Origin: Chiridota heheva
Taxonomy: Eukaryota > Echinodermata > Holothuroidea > Apodida > Chiridotidae
NCBI GenBank assembly: GCA_020152595.1
Contig: JAIGNY010004489.1
Coordinates: 245,153 to 309,152 of the forward strand
Length of the DNA: 64,000 nt
Direction: 5' to 3'
The position numbers and the translations under genes were made by a program. Shown here piece after piece: positions 1-10,809 of the stretch. The notes under the pieces were generated by a model that had not been told where the DNA came from, ran no database searches, and was given only the letters and a program-made list of their open reading frames with translations. Numbering within the stretch: position 1 is the stretch's first letter; every line of letters begins with the position of its first letter.

Positions 1-2785
1 AAGCACATATTTACTACATATACTATTGTTTACTCAAGAAATCTAAGAAAAGAAAACCATTTTCTTCCTGCAAATTCTTTTTTTTTGGCACCATAGATTT
101 TTTTTTTTTCCAGGTCTGTGCATGACACACTGAAACACTGTTAGGAATCATTCATCAAGACAAGCTAATGCTGATAATGGAATGAGTTTCAGATGCATGT
201 AGAGACCTCCGTGGTGTAGTGGTTTAAGTGCTTTGTCCTCTCACCCGCACGTCCCAGGTTCGTGTACCGGTGGGTCTGCAACCAGTGAGTTCACAACTGG
301 TTATCAAAGGCCGTGGCCGTCTTGATATAATGTCCAACACTGGATACTTTCGGGACGTTAAACCTTACCATGCTATGCTATGCATGCCATTTCAAGGTGT
401 TTCAACAATAGCAATCAAAATTGGGCCCGAAAGGCTTAAAGTTAGATTACTGCAATGTGATAAGACAAAAGGAAAGATCAAAGGAAAAGAATTGAATCTA
501 TTCTTGGAAAATTTTGTCTCTGAAACAGATGATCACTGCGGATTTGGGCAAAAACATTTGTTACAAGTTCATCGTTTTATTTCAGGACCCCAAAATATTG
601 GAAACATCCATCTTTATACAAAGATAACATATCATTTTTCATAAAATTTATGCAAGATGACATGATTACTAACCACTTAATCCAAAAAACCTCCCCATAT
701 TATTCTTCATTGGTTAGAATCATATAATTATATTAAAGGAGACACAAACCCAAAGAATAATTGGGGTTCTACAGTACCGCCTGCAATAAATTGGTCGCGG
801 CAACGTGAAATATCGTGACGCCACGTTAGTCTCGTTAGAAAAAATTGACAAAACAACATACTCCAAAAGTCTAAGCATGACAAGTCATGGTAACCACGTA
901 CGCCACGCAACCATGATTTGCATAATATTCATTGTTACAGTTACGTGGCGGTCGTGGCGGCATGGAAAATGATGAAAGGTTAGGTCTGTAATAACTTTAA
1001 TATTACCGACGACAAGACGTTGGAGTTTTGCAAGATTTGTCGCATGCAATTACTTAAAACCTTCAGATCAATAGCGTGTGAAATACACAATGGTCCATGT
1101 CGTTACTTACGTTTTTAACTTTAAGCTTATTTTCATAAACTTTGAAGTATATTTCCTTAAAAATTTGTCATTCTTTTTCTATGAATGTGCCTTCAGTTTT
1201 TCTTTGAATATTAATCTCTGGAAAGAATTTTTAGATAACGAGAACAGTTTTATTTCATGTAGCCTATTTTCAAACACGGCACATGCAACGGCTCTTAACT
1301 AATATGCTATCACATGATGAATTGCAAGACTGAAATATTTGATTTTGGTGGGGTTGGGGGGAGGGGTGTACAAAAATATTGAATATTGTGTGTCAGGAGG
1401 TGGGACGAACAACAATTCATTTTTGTGCCGTATATATCGAAAAATGCAGTAGGCGCAGGAAAAAGACAATTTTGTTCTCCATAGTACGGGGATCCCAATA
1501 TGGTCCTATGCAGGAAGGGATTCAGAATTAACCTGGGCACCCCCACCCTTTTTAAGACAAATACATAGGGGAAAGATTATCTTCTTATTATGCTTTCATA
1601 AGTTAGTATATGACCTCACCCAAAATTCAATAACATCGCAGTGGTTTTTTTTCTTCCTGTGATTATTTTTTTGCTTCATATATCAAGCCAGTTTTTCATT
1701 TGCGGTACTCCTTAGTAAGTCATCTTGGGCCCTACCACCCACCCTTCACCCCCTCCACCCCTCATAGTAGATTAACAATAATTTGTTCACATTCCAACTT
1801 TGTCACAAGGATTTGGTACACGACCGTAACTGGCAGGGCAGGGCGTTGGGAAACAGCTTTGGTTGTGACTAAAACCGGTGATGTTGATATATTTAATCAA
1901 ATAGGCCTGAATATAGGCAATGAAATTATATCCCATTGGAACAGTTTCAAACTGCATCTTTCATTTCTACTTATATATACATTTTGCCAAATGTAATGGG
2001 AACCTTTTAACATTCAATGTTGTGAAATAATATATTTGATGTCATTTCAATACCCCCCCTCCCAGTCAATCCAACTTAACACATGAAATATTATTATGCG
2101 GTCGTGACATACACCGTACGACGTGAATATAATGGGTACTATTATCCGCACAGCTTTTGGTTTAGCCGCTATATGATATAGACAAGCTCATTGTTTCCAA
2201 AGAGATTGAAAACAAAACAAAATTTGACATCACTTTTATTCATCTTTCAATACAATTTGGTTTGAGAGGAAAACAAGCGGAACAAAGATGGTTTTAGATG
2301 AAAGTGAGTTGTCATGAGGGACTTACTTTACATACACGTCCAAATAAGTTTACCAGTCCTTGCATGTAAATATGACCAACTACTTTCTCGCTACGACTAA
2401 AATCTTTTCTTAAATTGAACAAATCGACTCCCGCACGAATGTACTGTGTGGTACGGTAAAGGTGCATAGGCCTAGTGTTTACACATATCATATCATGTGG
2501 GAACTAAACTGATTCGATGACGTCACTTAAGTCACTTCGATTAAGGGCGGGTGTACAAGATGGCTGCCCCCATACAATTCGTATATCAAGTAATTAATAT
2601 TTTAGTTAATTAAAATAAAATATCACGGAACGCTTTTTAAGTATCCCAAGGTGGGCATAGTTGTTTAGAATATATGTTCGCATCATAATAGATAAGAGAA
2701 ATCTGTGGGTTTGTGTCTCTTTTAATCATTCTCGAGTTCCTCCTTCAAGAAAAGAAAACAAAAGAGAAGAAACAGATCAAAGTAC
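1..2785. other. Left flank, probably PARP1 intron 4; no exon seen
   Basis: Apart from one SINE (204-383) I see no supported gene. PARP1 exon 4 ends at 2786 with a donor site, so this stretch should be intron 4 or contain later PARP1 exons. I searched the minus strand by eye for the third zinc-binding and BRCT regions and found nothing convincing. A palindromic TGACGTCA lies at 2517-2524. The short open frames here have no recognisable motifs. Confidence 0.5.
204..383 (+). mobile_element. tRNA-derived SINE, family B, copy 1
   Basis: The head has a pol III A-box-like stretch (TGGTGTAGTGGTTTAAGTGC) and a B-box-like stretch (GGTTCGTGTACC). A body follows with ACAACTGGTTATCAAAGG, then GGGACGTTAAACC and a short (TGCTA)n tail. 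Two more copies lie at 16416-16594 and 30584-30760, so this is an interspersed family and not a tRNA gene. The 138-residue open frame at 228-644 runs through the SINE into unique DNA and is not credible as a gene. Confidence 0.85.
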
Positions 2786-2994
2786 CCAAGTTTTTTCTCC
2801 AGTATTTTCTGATCTTCTGGTTTCAGCTTTGGAAAACCTGGAATACCATTGGCAGATCCTTCAGCAGGCCAGTGGAGTTCATCCAAACGCTCCTTCTTAC
2901 AGAAACAGTCTACGTGGTGCCACATGTCCAACGGACCTGGTACCCCTTTAGCAGCAGCTGCCATCATGTCCCTCTTAGAAATTCGAATTTCATC
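2786..2994 (-). CDS. PARP1: PARP1 exon 4: second half of zinc finger 2
   Basis: This minus-strand exon encodes residues 131 to about 200 of the N-terminal part of poly(ADP-ribose) polymerase 1, a nuclear enzyme that senses DNA strand breaks and makes ADP-ribose polymers from NAD+. It follows an acceptor (TTATTATTATCAG) and opens DEIRISKRDM, continuing the KIGK that ends exon 3. WHHVDCF supplies the H-x2-C half of the finger (His157, Cys160), matching the CCHC spacing of the family. GFPKLKPEDQ corresponds to the conserved stretch after finger 2. The exon ends in phase 2 at a GTACTT donor. The next exon is not in the window, so the BRCT, WGR and catalytic domains cannot be seen. A missing Lys- and Ser-rich linker just after this point is expected, because in the family it lies in the following exon. 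Confidence 0.92.
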
Positions 2995-5146
2995 CTGATA
3001 ATAATAACAAAGAGTAAAATCGTAAACCAAGAAATAAATCTTCATATTCTACCAACTAATGATTTCTTTTTACATTTATGAATGAATAGGACTCAGTCAA
3101 AAAGTGAGAGCGTGTTTTTTTTTTGACAAATCTATGTGGATTTTAACAGAAAGAAGAATTAAGGTTCGTTAAGGTAAGTAAGGAAGTTTTAGGCCCAAAT
3201 AGGTAGCAAAAAATTGGAACCGGGAAATATAATTTTTTTAGCTCTAAAATTTTCACTGGTTTATGAATCATGGTAACTACACTAACTCATATCAAACAAA
3301 AATTTATAAACTTTCTCGAACTTATTTTTGATCTGAGTTGGTGAAATTACCATAATTTTAGTGTAAGGCTATTGACATACCAGTTCCGTGAAAATTTTAA
3401 AGCTAAAAAATATAAATATATATATTTTATTTAGATCTTTTTTTTTCAGGTACCCGTACCCGATATTTTCGTACTGGGCACTGAGTACCCAACAGCCTTA
3501 GGAAGTTGATCTCATCCTCTGTTAGTTGATGTTATTGATAACACATGTTCATCCAACAAGTACATTTGAACAAAAAATATCAGTAAATTTAATGACTTCT
3601 TTCTGCTATTTTAAAATAAACTGATCATTTTTTATATTCAGTACCAACCAGAAATCTCACAATATTGGTATCTGAACAAAGTGCAGTGTACTTAGTGCAA
3701 ATAAAACAAACATTTAAGTGCCTGCTGCAAAGAAAAAAATTCCCTTATGTTAGAAAGCAGTCTAATCATGCAGTATTTTTTTCTTTTCTATACATATCCA
3801 AACATATGCCCAGCCGCTAAATGTTAGTATGCAGTTCTACATCGCCTGCATTGATATATAAATCTATACTGCCTGCATTAAGCTTGTATATTCACAAGTC
3901 AGATTCCATTACTTTTTTAGTATTGCTTAATTATTGTTTAATGTATTAAATTAAAGTATTGCTTAATGTATTGTTAAACTTACCCAAGATTTAACCTATT
4001 GATGCTAACATTTCAAACAAAAATAGTAACTTTTTATTTCACAGAATTGAGCTTTTCTTATTATGTACTGTACCTTTATCTTACCTTTAAATTCTGTAAC
4101 TTTTTAAACATATATTTTTGTTATGGTTTTACACCTCTCCTGGGAGGCAAAGGCATGTATTTACAAAAAAAAGATGAATAACATTCTCAAACTAGAATAT
4201 TAGCACTATCTAGAGCGCATACCTCAGCCCGTTACGATTTCAACATGCCTAGAATAATTTTAGAGTTCATTTGATCTCCATACCCAATATAATCTACCTT
4301 AGAAATCCTAGGCCCAGCAAGATTCATACCCAAGTTTTGATCTGTAATGATCATTTGCAATCAGAACACTTGAAGATTATCTTCTGACTGGATTTCTTCC
4401 AAGGCCATACTATTGTTTTCAGTTTTATTCAATTGAAGCATCATTGTATGAGCTTTATTCAGCCAGGATTCACATTCCATCATCTTCTATTCATGGCAGA
4501 AACCAATTGTTTAATTTTCTTTGATTCCAGAGAACACTTGATGTACGTCTCTTTGAGTCCAGAAAATTGATTGTTTTTGGATCTTCATTCAGAGCACAAA
4601 GTCATTGTTCAGCACATTTCATTGGAAAATTTAGACTTAGTCTTGACAATTTAAGTCTTCACAGATCTCATCCTAAAACATCCCACCCCTCAATTTCTGC
4701 CCTTCAAAAGTTCCAATTAGTCCCAAACTTTAATAACTTCTTCTTAAAACAGTAACAACACCACACACCAAATTTAATCCAATCATCAGTTCTTGAGATA
4801 TCTTGATGACAGACAAACAGGTTGAAAACATGTCCCCACCCCCATTTGCACCCTTCTCCTGTTCCAATATGTCTCAAATTTTAATCCCTTCTTCCTTAAG
4901 CAGTAACAAAACCACACACCAAATTTAATCCAAATCCATTACCTCCGTCCAACTTTGTTGGCAGAGGTAAAAAGCAAAATAAATCATATTAGAAATCTAA
5001 ATAATATCCTCCAACCCCCATGTAGTATTCTTTTCACCTAACTTCTATGGACTGAGGACTCCCCACCCCCTTCCCCCCACACACACACACACACGAAAAA
5101 CCTATCATAAGTATTTCTTTACAATAAACATTATAATAGCACAAAC
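2995..5146 (-). other. PARP1 intron 3
   Basis: This 2,152-bp GT-AG intron separates the two halves of zinc finger 2. It is AT-rich. Near 4730-4760 and 4890-4930 a short phrase (accacacaccaaatttaatc) is repeated about 160 bp apart, and an (AC)n microsatellite lies at 5081-5096. No open frame inside has recognisable domains. Confidence 0.75.
5081..5096. repeat. (AC)n microsatellite
   Basis: Perfect run of about eight AC dinucleotides in PARP1 intron 3, about 50 bases past the donor site of exon 3. Confidence 0.9.
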
Positions 5147-5331
5147 CTTCCCAATCTTTTCATCACAAGCCTTACAGGCACTCCTTCCAGACTTGGCATA
5201 CTCGACAGCAAAGTTCTCCAACAAATCCGAGACGACCACACCATCACCTGCTGACCTGCCTTTGTCCGCACCTTCCTCAATGGACTTTTTGATCTCCTCT
5301 TGATGTTCCCATCTCAGAGAAGCAAAGCCAG
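5147..5331 (-). CDS. PARP1: PARP1 exon 3: inter-finger helix and first half of zinc finger 2
   Basis: This minus-strand exon encodes residues 69-130. It starts after an acceptor (TTGCATCATCAG) and completes an Ala codon begun in exon 2, giving DIAGFASLRWEHQEEIKKS. That is the conserved LRW-x-x-Q-x-x-I/V-K-K block that follows finger 1 in PARP1 proteins. A short low-complexity linker follows, then VEYAKSGRSACKACDEKIGK, the first half of finger 2, with zinc ligands Cys121 and Cys124. The exon ends in phase 0 at AAG|GTTTGT. At 185 nt it keeps the frame exactly from exon 2 to exon 4. A longer upstream open frame in the same phase is intron read-through. Confidence 0.93.
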
Positions 5332-5715
5332 CTGATGATGCAAGAAAACAGAAAAACATATATATAAATACCATTTTTTTTAATCGCAAAGTTGTTAGTT
5401 AAAGAGGACATGACATGGTCAGACAAATTGCTCTCTTTGGTAAGCTTAGGTATATTACTTCTCGAAATGAACATTTTTGTGTGTGACAAGAGATCTCGAA
5501 AGCGTAAAATCGACGTTTAAAATTCCCTCCTTAAAATTGGTTATGAAAAATAGGTCTAGGGGGTCACGTGACCGAATGACGAAACTTCGGGCAGACATGT
5601 CACATGACCCACACTATCGCGTTGCTTTAGTCAGTGTAAAACCTACGCTAACGTAAAGTCCAGACTGAATCTTTGATAAAAAACAACACGATATCTTCGA
5701 GATTTTTTTCGAAAA

Positions 5716-6192
5716 TGCCGTAGGGCCTACCGATATATTGTAGGCGGGTGTAGTAATGTTTCTCGGAAAGGAATTAGCATCCATAAATTTCCAATGGACG
5801 AAAAAAGTGTGGATAGCAATAGCATTTGTAAACAATACCAGACACCCGTGCAGATTTTAAAACTTAAAAAGGCCTAGGCTAGGCCTAGCCTAGGGCCTAA
5901 ACAACACAGTGTAATTTGTAGCGATCACTTCACTAAAGATTGTTTTGAATCCGCTGCAAGGCTTCGGCAACAGTTTGGCTTGGGGAGTGTTTCTGGGAAA
6001 GAAATTAGGAGCATCAATCCGGGATAGTTTCTTACTATCAAGAAGGAAACAACTAGTGTTAAAGATGTACCCTCAAGTTCAACGTCAGCCATGGCAAGTG
6101 CTACTGCTAACCTAACTTGTTATGCTACTACAACCAGTAGACCTGACGTTAGTCGACCCGGCATTTCTGTTGATTGGTGGAACCTACTTACA
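5716..6192 (+). pseudogene. Broken THAP-type zinc-finger exon
   Basis: THAP domains are C2CH DNA-binding fingers found in P-element-type transposases and in proteins derived from them. The parts are present here in order but in different frames. IVGGCSNVSRKG and ISIHKFPMDEK (5737-5791) match the start of the domain. VWIAIAFVNNTRH (about 5791-5840) is one frame over. After an insertion rich in TAGGCCT motifs, KQHSVICSDHFTKDCFE (5899-5949) gives the Cys-x2-His half. A stop (TAG) then sits where the conserved end of the domain is expected (SINPG, stop, FLTIKK). The first zinc ligand appears to be Tyr (TAT) in place of Cys (TGT). A possible donor (ACA|GTAAGC) closes the stretch at 6192. It lies antisense in PARP1 intron 2. 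One frameshift, one insertion and one stop favour a pseudogene over a live gene. The THAP call is by eye. Confidence 0.65.
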
Positions 6193-6253
6193 GTAAGCTC
6201 ATATTAATTTAGTGAAATTTATTATTTGCGTTTTTTGTGGTGTAGGGAGAGCC

Positions 6254-6260
<7 letters not shown>

Positions 6261-6284
<24 letters not shown>
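6261..6284. repeat. Poly-T tract
   Basis: Run of about 24 T between the THAP relic and the next exon-like stretch. It could be the reverse-complement tail of a retroposed sequence, but no retroposon body is recognised beside it. Confidence 0.8.
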
Positions 6285-6937
6285 GTGGTTGTCTGAAAAA
6301 GCATTAAAATCTGATAAGATCTGTTGTGGATTTTGAAATTAGTACTGTAAGCTTTTGACCTGATTAATGTTTAATCAATATCTAATTTATGCTAAATTCA
6401 TGATGTATGACTGGGCTATGGGCAGACATTTTTCCGGAATTTTCTTTCATTAATATAAGTCACTGAAGTCTGAAAATGATGGTGAAGTCCAAAAATGATG
6501 GTGAAGTCTAATCCTCCTAGAATTTGGTTCGGGCTATAGTCAAGACTCAAAAACGTTTAGACAAAATTTGCTGTACCACCAAAACAAGTTATTTACATAA
6601 GAAAATATATACCAAGATCGCCCTGTAATATATCACAAAATTTGCATGCAAATTTGTCTGATTCCTGAGATTTTGGCATTTTACAGCCATAGTTTGGCAT
6701 TTCCGGTGGTATCCTTAGGCCTTTAATAGTATTTCTCCAAAAAGAAATCCCCTTTTTTTTCAAATTCCCCCCAAAAATTACACAAGTGGGAAATTTCCCC
6801 GCCCAATTTTTACCCGTAGTGTTAATGCTGCTTCAACTTATTCAATGTAACCTCCTAAATTACCTTTGACTTTGCCTGTAGATCATATTTGTCTTTTTCC
6901 ATTTATTGATCATAAAGGTACTTTTATTTATTTACAG

Positions 6938-7097
6938 CATATGTAGATGAGCTTCTCAGTGAAGTAACCAACATCGTTGGGACAGGAGACAAGTCCTTGA
7001 AGCAGCAGACAAGCAGGTTATCTTTACCACCACTACCTTTGACAAGCACTGTGCAGAAGCCCTCACGCCAAGAAGCCCTGCAGCGGCAAATGACAAG
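6938..7097 (+). pseudogene. Exon-like open stretch of unknown product
   Basis: After a good polypyrimidine tract and acceptor (TTTATTTACAG) an open frame begins YVDELLSEVTNIVGTGDK, passes a Pro- and Leu-rich part and reaches RQEALQRQMTRF. A possible donor (AAG|GTTTAG) lies at 7098. The frame stays open to about 7180. The composition (acidic helix, then basic Arg/Gln-rich end) looks protein-like. It sits 750 bp downstream of the THAP relic on the same strand, so it may be a later exon of the same broken gene. I do not recognise the family. Confidence 0.3.
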
Positions 7098-7530
7098 GTT
7101 TAGAAGACCTGAGGAACTCAGATTGTGTTATTTGCATACTAGAAATTGTGGTGGACCATGTTCCTACTATATTTATTGATCGAACTATGGGAAAAGTCTC
7201 ATTTTAGTTTCATATTTAGCTGTTGAATATTCTCAGTGGAACTGTGTATTGCAACAGTGCCTAGCTCAGAAAAAGTTTAAAAGTTGTGTCAAAATTAAAA
7301 AGTTGTGTCAAAATTGAAAAGTTTTTCATGTCGTGGTCATCGTCGGCATCTACAAATGTTTTAACTGAGCTCATAACATAAGTTAAGAATAGTGTACATT
7401 TATGTAACTTGGCACATGAGTAGAAGACATTAGTACTGTTCAGAGGAGCATGCTTAGGGGTTGTGTATGTATACTAATTAGCTTATTTACATATCAATGA
7501 ACATTTGTGTCTATGATATCTCTTAAATTA

Positions 7531-8560
7531 CAGTCCAGTAGCATTCCCATTAATGGGAACATTAGGAATTGGTTCTGGGCATGCGCCAAACGTTTGCCTC
7601 TCTAGGTGAGTCATCCTTTAATCAGTCGTTCTCTTCATCATACTGCACGCAATCAATGAGCGCATTGTTTTGATCTCGTTAATGCTGCAGTGTACACACA
7701 ATACAATCCACGGTTTGTATGGTTTAATAGTACGGACAACGAGATTAGCTAACTCCCTTATTGTTATACCTTTCACGCTCAGTAGGCCTACAAAGAGATA
7801 TATCGTCACGAAATTATAGTGAAGTATTACATATACATCTCGGATTGTCCAGGCTAAGCGCCCAGTTATCATACCAACTTTTATGTGAACTTTCAGTGAC
7901 AGATCGTGTGAGTATGACCGTCACTGACAGGTTTCACACTGTGTTACTGTATTGAATCCTAAGGAAATGAGTCACAGCGTCAGTACACACTGGACAACTT
8001 GCCACAAAATTTCAATTTAACTCGCGAGGATTCTAGGAAAGACTGGTTTTGAATTAAACACTCAAAGTATTATACAAAATGTATGTATAAATAATTCCCA
8101 AAGATGAATCTTTTGAAACAAACAGGCAAACGGATAGAAATTCAAGCACTATCTCAACTGTTCAATGTAAAAACAACGCGAAGAGCGATGGCGACCGAGA
8201 TCTAGGCCAGGGCAGCTGCTGTTGTGTCTACGCATGTATTCTTATCAGCCTGAAACACGTCTACAACATAGGGGTCAAGTACGGGTCACGGTATACTCTT
8301 TGCAATAGCTCAAAAACGGCGTGGTGAACCTATGTTATGGGAGTGGAAAAAGCATAGGTATTAGTATTACGCTTAATGTTTTGCGCATCCAAAATTTCCC
8401 CAATGTCTAGGATTTTTCTCCCAGCCGTTTGAAGTTCCGCACGTACGTTATAGGTATGGAGGCTGAAAAATGTGTCTGTGTCAATGGCGCTGACCATTGG
8501 TCAAATGTTCCCATTAATGGGAACAAATTTGTTCCCATTAATAGGCATGCTACTGGACTG
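7531..8560. mobile_element. Non-autonomous DNA element with terminal inverted repeats (1,030 bp)
   Basis: The left end (7531-7560) begins CAGTCCAGTAGCATTCCCAT and continues through ATTAATGGGAAC. The right end (8531-8560) is its reverse complement with about 28 of 30 positions matching. Both ends are flanked by the same five bases, AATTA (7526-7530 and 8561-8565), a probable target-site duplication. The right end carries a second copy of the palindrome TTCCCATTAATGGGAA at about 8509-8524. No transposase-like frame lies inside. Family not assigned. Confidence 0.75.
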
Positions 8561-8565
8561 AATTA

Positions 8566-9172
8566 AGGTGGGTTGGGTGTGGGATTTTGCGAACACAAAT
8601 GATATATATATATATGTGTGAAGAGCATTGTTCACACTTAATGGTGAGGTATGTGCACATTTAATTGAATTATTTGCATAACAATAGACTTTCTTGTGAA
8701 ATGTTTAATCCGAGATCACAACATACAGTAAGCCAGTTAAAAATGTTTACATTCACGTAACTTTCCTCAAGGTTAGATGAAGTTGGTAATGTACAAATTA
8801 GCATGATGAAGGGGGAAGGAAGGGGAGGGGGTAGGCATACTTATTAGCCTATATGCATATGTATCTCTGATACCTCTTGCGTTAGGGCCGGTGTGGTGTT
8901 GGTATATTAAGCAGGTTATTTGCATGTTAGACCTTTGCTCATTACTTAGTAATAAATACTCTACATGTACATTCACAAATCTTGCCGGGACAGGTATTTA
9001 AGGCATTAGACCTTGTAGATTAGTATTGTGAGTTCTGTGTTAATTTAAATTAGCATAACAATGAAAATACTTGTTTATATATTTCTTAAAGTAGTGAGGA
9101 TGTGGTGAGATTACTAAGATAAGTAGTGTTTTGTTCATATTAATTTTGAGATTTGCATAACAACAATTAGGG
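8566..9172. other. Intron stretch without recognised features
   Basis: AT-rich sequence with a short (AT)n run near 8600-8613. Short phrases such as TTTGCATAACAA recur. No gene or named repeat is seen. Confidence 0.5.
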
Positions 9173-9600
9173 AGTCAGGTAGCTCAGTTGGTAGAGCACA
9201 CGACTGAGATGCTGGAGCTTCCCGGTTCAAGCTTTGGACAGGTCTGACCAGTTTTTCTACAGCTATGCAGACAGATACGCCGATCATCAAAGCACAAGTA
9301 CATCATTTGCAGCTCCTGCTCCTCATTCAGCTGTTAAAAAATTGGCAATGGTTGAATGGTGCTCGCCGTCCTTCGAAGAGGACGTTAAGCCGTCGGTCCT
9401 GATGGTAGGACAGTCACACCCTACTTGCTTCTCTGAACACTTCTCGAAAAGAGTAGGGTAAAAACCAGGTGTTCATCCACTTCCGTCCCGGTCGCACGAG
9501 ACTGGCATCTGCTATGCAGGCTATAGCTTAGCGTCTATGCTTCATATAGGAGTCTTGCTGAGTTCCCGTAAGGGAGGATTGTGTACAAACAAATACAATA
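9173..9600 (+). mobile_element. tRNA-derived SINE, family A, long copy
   Basis: The head GTCAGGTAGCTCAGTTGGTA with AGAGCACACGACTGAGATGC resembles the D and anticodon arms of a tRNA-Lys/Ala-like ancestor, with a B-box-like GGTTCAAGC. The body includes GAGGACGTTAAGCCGTCGG and ACTTCTCGAAAAG, and the 3' end is (ACAA)n-like. A second copy at 23553-23900 has the same head and body but lacks part of the 3' region present here (about 9465-9540). Confidence 0.85.
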
Positions 9601-10089
9601 TGACTTAAGTGATCAGTAATTTTGTCTGAAATGTTCTTCCAAGTTGATGAACTTCATTTGCTGTGTAAAATATATATTTCCTTGGAGGGCATGTCACCGA
9701 TGTTCTTTTCCTTTATACAGTATTTGTCAAAGGTAATAAGCACATATGAATGCAGGGAGGACGATGGAATCAAGTCGCACCTCAGGCCTGGATAAGCCAA
9801 CTCACATCGGCTTGATGGTTTTGTACAATTATTGAATTCCTTGGGAGGGATCAAAGGTGTACAAGCCTGATTTTGTTTGGGGACAACACAAACTTAAATA
9901 AAGCAAGACATTTCAAGATTACCCATGTACTCTTGGACTGAACCCAGGAGTTAAAATTGCCATGAACTCGATTTAGGGGTTGCCCTTATCCTTGACTAAA
10001 GTTTAGTTACTGTAGTCGAAAACAAAATCCAAGGAATGATTTGGAACCAAAGATTTGCCCTCATTCCAGGGGCGTAGCCGAGAAGAGGG

Positions 10090-10305
10090 CTTGCACCCCC
10101 TGCCCCCTTTCAGAGGCCCTTCCCCCTTTCAGAGGCCCTACCCCCTTTCAGAGGCCCTTCCCCCTTTCAGAGGCCCTTCCCCCTTTCAGAGGCCCTTTCC
10201 CCTTTCAGAGGCCCTGTTCCCTTTTAGAGGCCCTACCCCCTTGCAGAGACCCTTTCCCCTTTCAGAGGCTGTCCCCATTTCAGAGGCCCTTCCCCCTTGT
10301 TGCCA
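10090..10305. repeat. 19-bp minisatellite, TTCAGAGGCCC type
   Basis: About eleven tandem units of the form TTCAGAGGCCCTTCCCCCT with small changes. It follows a CCAGGGGCGTAGC phrase at about 10067, a sequence often seen at ends of hAT-like elements. Open frames over this stretch come from the repeat. Confidence 0.9.
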
Positions 10306-10334
10306 CTCAAATGAAATGGCAGAATTAGTGTAAT

Positions 10335-10809
10335 TGCCACTGCCCGCCACGCCACTGCCTCCACGCCACTGCCTCGCCACGCCACGCCACGCCACTGCCC
10401 GCCACGCCACTGCCCGCCACGCCACTGCCTCGCCACGCCACTGCCTCGCCACGCCACTGCCTCGCCACGCCACTGCCTCGCCACGCCACTGCCTCGCCAC
10501 GCCACTGCCTCGCCACGCCACTGCCCGCCACGCCACTGCGCCACGCCACTGCCTCGCCACGCCCACGCCACTGCCTCGCCACGCCACTGCCTCGCCACGC
10601 CACTGCCTCGCCACGCCACTGCCTCGCCACGCCACTGCCTCGCCACGCCACTGCCCGCCACGCCACTGCCTCGCACGCCACTGCCTCGCCACGCCACTGC
10701 CTCGCCACGCCACCGCCTCGCCACGCCACTGCCTCGCCACGCCACTGCCTCGCCACGCCACTGCGCCACGCCACTGCCTCCACGCCACTGCCCGCCACGC
10801 CACTGCCTC
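10335..10809. repeat. 16-bp minisatellite GCCACGCCACTGCCTC
   Basis: About 28-30 tandem units, including shortened units that omit TC or CTC. It lies 30 bp after the preceding 19-bp minisatellite. Every unit carries CpG sites, in contrast to the AT-rich surroundings. Open frames of 157-213 codons on both strands are repeat artefacts (reiterated Ala-Val-Ala-Trp-Arg and similar). Confidence 0.93.

Noticed and set aside
2661-3081. Two plus-strand frames of 96 and 122 codons
   Set aside because: They are the antisense of PARP1 exon 4.
9173-9250. tRNA gene
   Set aside because: A and B boxes are present but no acceptor stem can be formed and the sequence recurs with a long SINE body at 23553.
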